DNA of 64,000 nt, taken from NCBI GenBank assembly GCA_902495355.1, contig CABUWV010000009.1, forward strand, positions 52,240 through 116,239. Reading direction: 5' to 3'. Below the pieces are notes generated by a model. The model did not search any database. It was not told the DNA's origin and worked only from the letters and a program-made list of their open reading frames with translations. The DNA is from an uncultured Collinsella sp. (GTDB taxonomy: Bacteria; Actinomycetota; Coriobacteriia; Coriobacteriales; Coriobacteriaceae). A program made the translations under genes and the position numbers. Below are positions 61,223-64,000 of the stretch, one piece after another (position 1 is the stretch's first letter; each line of letters starts with the position of its first letter).

Positions 61223-62059
61223 CTACTGGACACCAAGCACTCCAAAGAACGCGCCAGCGATACTCACGAGCAGGATCACGAGCATGATAAGCAGCGGATT
61301 CATCTTCTTCTTGAGCATGAGATAGACGATTCCAAACAGCCCCATCGTGACAAAGCCCGGGAAGATTCCGTTGAGCAGCTCGGCCAGCGTCTGAGCACCA
61401 TCGCCCGCACCGACCATGAGCGGAATGTCCACGGTGACCATCTCCATGGTCATAGCGCCGATCACCATGGCGCCCATGATAGAGGCCATCTTGACGATCG
61501 TGTCCATAATGCCCGATTCCTGGACCTTGCTGATCATGTCCGAGCCAAAGCGATATCCCACAAACGTCAGCAGGTAACGGATGATGTAGTGGGGGACGTT
61601 GAACACGAGCAGGAACAAAATCGGGCCAAGAATAGAGCCCTGCAGCGCCAGCGACGTGCCGACACCCGTTGCCAAAATTCGCAGCGTGCCCCAGTAGAAG
61701 GCATCGCCCACGCCGGACAGCGGTCCCATCAAAGCAAGCTTGACATTTGAGATCGCGCTCGTGTCAAAGCTATCGTCAGTAGCGTTGACCTCTTCCATTG
61801 CAGCGGCGATGGACATGGGGAGCGTCGAGATGTACGGCGTGACGTTATAGAGCTCCATATGGCGCTTAAGGGCGGCCTTAAAGTCCGCATCCTGCGGATA
61901 CAGCTTTCGAAGGATCGGCATAAGGGCCCACATAAAGCCAATATGGCCCATACGCTCGTAGTTCCAGGAATGCTCATAGGGAATCGAGCGCCAGAACAGC
62001 TTCTTAAGGTCTGCGCGGGAAATCAGCCCGTCGTAAGAAGACTCAAACTTAAAACTCAT
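61223..62059 (-). CDS. PTS mannose/fructose/sorbose family IID component
   Basis: 278 aa from ATG 62059, overlapping the IIC stop by 11 nt. IID features: ISRADLKKLFWRSI, NYERMGHIGFMWALMPIL, MGPLSGVGDAFYWGTLR and C-terminal hydrophobic segments. Part of the membrane channel. Confidence 0.94.
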   Translation of the reverse strand: MSFKFESSYDGLISRADLKKLFWRSIPYEHSWNYERMGHIGFMWALMPILRKLYPQDADFKAALKRHMELYNVTPYISTLPMSIAAAMEEVNATDDSFDTSAISNVKLALMGPLSGVGDAFYWGTLRILATGVGTSLALQGSILGPILFLLVFNVPHYIIRYLLTFVGYRFGSDMISKVQESGIMDTIVKMASIMGAMVIGAMTMEMVTVDIPLMVGAGDGAQTLAELLNGIFPGFVTMGLFGIVYLMLKKKMNPLLIMLVILLVSIAGAFFGVLGVQ

Positions 62060-62840
62060 CGAACCCACTCCCAATCGCAGGATCCTCGGTTGCCACTGCG
62101 GGCTGCTCCGCTTTTTTCTTATCACCCAAAACCGTCATCGCGACGACGATGATCGCGGCAAAGATCGCCACGCCCGTCGTGCTAATGCCAAAGTAGGCGA
62201 CGAGGAAGAAGCCAGCGAAGAAGAACGGAGCCACCGTTTTGTTCATAATCATCTGCGCCAGCATCGCAAAGCCGAGTGCGGGCAAGAAGGCGGCGGCGAC
62301 ATCCATGCCGGTCTGAACGAAATCGGGGATGATGTTGAGCAGGCTGGCGACGGCATCGGCGCCAAAGAAGAATGCCAGGGGAATAATCAGCAGGCCGCAC
62401 CAGCTCTGCGCGTAACCGGCGATGAGCATGTTGCGCGTGATGGCCTTGGTGTCTCCGTCCTCGACGTTTTTGTCGATACGGTGCACCAGCAGCAGCATCA
62501 CCGGCTGGCCCAGGGCAGTATCGAGCGCCAGGACGATCGTTGCGATGGGAATGCCCAGGGTCAGGGCCGCCGAAGCGTCCGCGCCGGCCTGCATGGCAAG
62601 AGATACACCCAGGATAGTGCCGGAAATCGTATCGGGCGGGTTATACGCACCGACCGAGATGGCGCCGACCATGGCAAGCTCCATCGTGGCGCCCATGATC
62701 GTGCCGGTCACCATGTCGCCCATGACAAGGCCAACCAGAGGTCCGAGCACAATCGGGCGCTGGAGGTAGCTCGTACCGGTCAGCCACTCGGAATAGCCCA
62801 AAAGGGCAATAAGGAAAATCAGGATTGTCTTGATAACCAT
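62049..62840 (-). CDS. PTS mannose/fructose/sorbose family IIC component
   Basis: 263 aa, seven to eight hydrophobic segments. Family motif RPIVLGPLVGLVMGD and GAISVGAYNPPD near the N-terminus. AGGGG upstream. Works with IID to move the sugar. Confidence 0.94.
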   Translation of the reverse strand: MVIKTILIFLIALLGYSEWLTGTSYLQRPIVLGPLVGLVMGDMVTGTIMGATMELAMVGAISVGAYNPPDTISGTILGVSLAMQAGADASAALTLGIPIATIVLALDTALGQPVMLLLVHRIDKNVEDGDTKAITRNMLIAGYAQSWCGLLIIPLAFFFGADAVASLLNIIPDFVQTGMDVAAAFLPALGFAMLAQMIMNKTVAPFFFAGFFLVAYFGISTTGVAIFAAIIVVAMTVLGDKKKAEQPAVATEDPAIGSGFDEF

Positions 62841-62848
62841 GATGGCCC

Positions 62849-63319
62849 CTAACCGATGACCTTCGCGGCGTCAGTCTTCGCATCTGCCGGAATCATTTGA
62901 ATGAACAGCTCGTAGCCCTCGCCGAGCAGCTCTTTGACGTATGCCTCGTTTTCGGGCGTAAGGAACACGCTCGTCGAGACCTGGCGGGCATCCTCGCTAA
63001 AGGCAACATTGCCGAGGTTGATCTTCTTGACGCCCATCGCCTTGGCGACGGCACCGGCCTGCTGGATCGTCTCGCAAACTACGAAGAGCTTGTACTTATC
63101 GGTCACACCGCTCTGGAGCGCCTTGACGGCATCCTCGGTGTTTTTGACGACAACCTTGCAGCCCTCCGGTTTTGCAAGGGACAGGGCCTGCAGACGAAGC
63201 TTGTCATTGAGGACCGTGTCGCTTACCAACAGGATGCAGTCGGCACCCAGAGCCGAAGTCCAGCTAACGGCAACCTGGCCGTGCAGCAGTCGATAGTCCA
63301 CGCGAATCATCTGAATCAT
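62849..63319 (-). CDS. PTS mannose/fructose/sorbose family IIB component
   Basis: 156 aa. Phosphorylation-site histidine in IRVDYRLLHGQV (His13). GGGAG upstream. Follows IIA by 17 nt. Confidence 0.95.
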   Translation of the reverse strand: MIQMIRVDYRLLHGQVAVSWTSALGADCILLVSDTVLNDKLRLQALSLAKPEGCKVVVKNTEDAVKALQSGVTDKYKLFVVCETIQQAGAVAKAMGVKKINLGNVAFSEDARQVSTSVFLTPENEAYVKELLGEGYELFIQMIPADAKTDAAKVIG

Positions 63320-63336
63320 GATGTGCTCCCTAGCGA

Positions 63337-63753
63337 TTAAAACTCATCGAGTTCGGCCTGCCCCAGCAGGTCGTTGACGTACTTGACCTTGGTGTCGTCC
63401 GCCTCGACGATCTGGCGAATGGCCTCATCAATTGGGGTGGAGTCGGGCACGAACAGCAGCTGAATAAGGAGCGGCAGGTTCATATTGGTCACCAGGTGCG
63501 TGTTGGGACGCGTCTGGACGATCTTGGTGAACTCGTTGTTGACGCTGCCGCCGAACAGGTCAGTGCACACGACAACCTCGTCGTCCGCAGCAAACCCATC
63601 GAGAACCGCTGCGGCCTCCTTGGTCAGGTCCTCGTTTCCGTCGACATACATAGACAGCGCATGGACGTTTTCGCGCTCACCGGAGAGCAGCCCAATGCTC
63701 TCGACGATTCCAGACGCAAAATGAGCATGGGATGCAACGATAAACTGCCTCAT
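63337..63753 (-). CDS. PTS mannose/fructose family IIA component
   Basis: 138 aa from the ATG at 63753 (AAAGGGG upstream). Starts RQFIVASHAHFASG with the probable phospho-histidine His9; VVVCTDLFGGSVNNEF is the second conserved block. Separate IIA, not fused to IIB. Confidence 0.93.
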   Translation of the reverse strand: MRQFIVASHAHFASGIVESIGLLSGERENVHALSMYVDGNEDLTKEAAAVLDGFAADDEVVVCTDLFGGSVNNEFTKIVQTRPNTHLVTNMNLPLLIQLLFVPDSTPIDEAIRQIVEADDTKVKYVNDLLGQAELDEF

Positions 63754-63783
63754 TCGATTCCCCTTTCTTGCGAATTTCGGCAT

Positions 63784-63812
63784 AAAAATGCCCGGACGCA
63801 TGCGCCCGGGCA
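63784..63812 (-). terminator. hairpin between the SIS gene and the PTS genes
   Basis: Stem 63789-63795 with 63806-63812 (7 bp), followed on the minus strand by TTTTT. It could partly terminate transcription between the two genes. Confidence 0.65.
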
Positions 63813-63847
63813 GGGTGCTTCTTGATCAGTAGCTTATTTGTCACCGA

Positions 63848-64000
63848 TTAGTAGTCGAACTGGTGATAGTAACGACGGTAGTTGAGGTTGTGCTTGGTGA
63901 CCGTCTCGTAGTAGCGAGCCAGGCGGTCGGTCACGAGCACCGTCAGAATCCACGGGGAGACGATGACGCGGAACTCGTCGTCAAGGCCGGGGATCGCGAA
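63848..64000 (-). CDS. SIS-domain sugar isomerase/deglycase, 3' end only
   Basis: The last 50 codons are in the window, ending with TAA at 63848-63850. The visible end (IVSPWILTVLVTDRLARYYE, then HNLNYRRYYHQFDY) matches the C-terminus of SIS-domain proteins such as FrlB/GfrE-type fructoselysine or glucoselysine 6-phosphate deglycases and AgaS-like isomerases. It is immediately upstream of the mannose-type PTS. Confidence 0.75.
   Translation of the reverse strand, partial: FAIPGLDDEFRVIVSPWILTVLVTDRLARYYETVTKHNLNYRRYYHQFDY

Noticed and set aside
1..64000. CRISPR arrays, prophage, rRNA operons, insertion sequences with transposase
   Set aside because: Looked for regularly spaced repeats, phage structural or integrase genes, rRNA sequence and transposase motifs; none seen.

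Overview
The window is a high-GC, densely packed bacterial chromosome segment. Gene content and style point to the Coriobacteriia, most likely Collinsella or a close relative: Gram-positive housekeeping genes (RicT, PcrA, UppP, Mn-dependent pyrophosphatase, DivIC-like protein), many PTS systems, an archaeal-type topoisomerase I, HypA/HypB, and numerous small intergenic palindromes. I assign the genus from memory of such genomes, not from a search. No phage, insertion-sequence transposase, CRISPR array or rRNA operon is visible; one tRNA gene is present.

Layout. 1-4.2 kb (minus): comF (cut by the window edge), ricT, holB and tmk. 4.4-5.5 kb: a zinc-ribbon membrane protein bracketed by two copies of one palindrome. 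5.6-10.7 kb (minus): topA, then tatA-tatC-hypA-hypB. 10.8-14.4 kb: a STAS protein, aspartate aminotransferase, a small unknown protein and nhaA. 14.6-16.7 kb: pyrophosphatase and a ROK glucokinase. 16.9-22.7 kb: a cellobiose-type PTS with a GH1 phospho-beta-glucosidase, facing a divergent GntR/UTRA regulator and manA. 22.8-27.2 kb: a 129-nt inverted repeat, pcrA, uppP. 27.4-33.4 kb: a universal stress protein, a BceRS-like two-component pair, an unknown protein, purH and an acetyltransferase.

33.6-40.2 kb: a DUF2207 membrane protein, gluQ, two metallophosphatases, a MITE-like inverted repeat and an AT-richer orphan gene. 40.4-43.1 kb: a DUF4342 protein and a second two-component system. 43.2-45.1 kb: an orphan PTS IIB with a VOC protein, an unknown membrane-anchored protein, and tRNA-Leu with a partial duplicate of its 3' end. 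45.1-50.6 kb: ppx, a DivIC-like gene, eno, mazG, yfcE and a LarC2-like gene. 50.9-60.1 kb: a full histidine pathway. hisK is on the plus strand; hisZG, hisD, hisC, hisB, hisH, hisA, hisF, hisI, a small unknown gene and hisE are on the minus strand. The first enzyme is an unusual HisZ-HisG fusion. 60.3-64.0 kb: a mannose-family PTS with a sugar isomerase/epimerase and the 3' end of a SIS-domain gene, resembling an Amadori-product (fructoselysine or glucoselysine) locus.

Two themes stand out beyond the genes. First, at least a dozen short intergenic palindromes share a GGGAC core, like a REP/REPIN family. Second, there are several longer unrelated hairpins (22848, 27921, 38334, 45044, 50710, 52761), mostly just downstream of or between genes. 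Their mismatches often become G-U pairs on one strand, which suggests selection on RNA structure.
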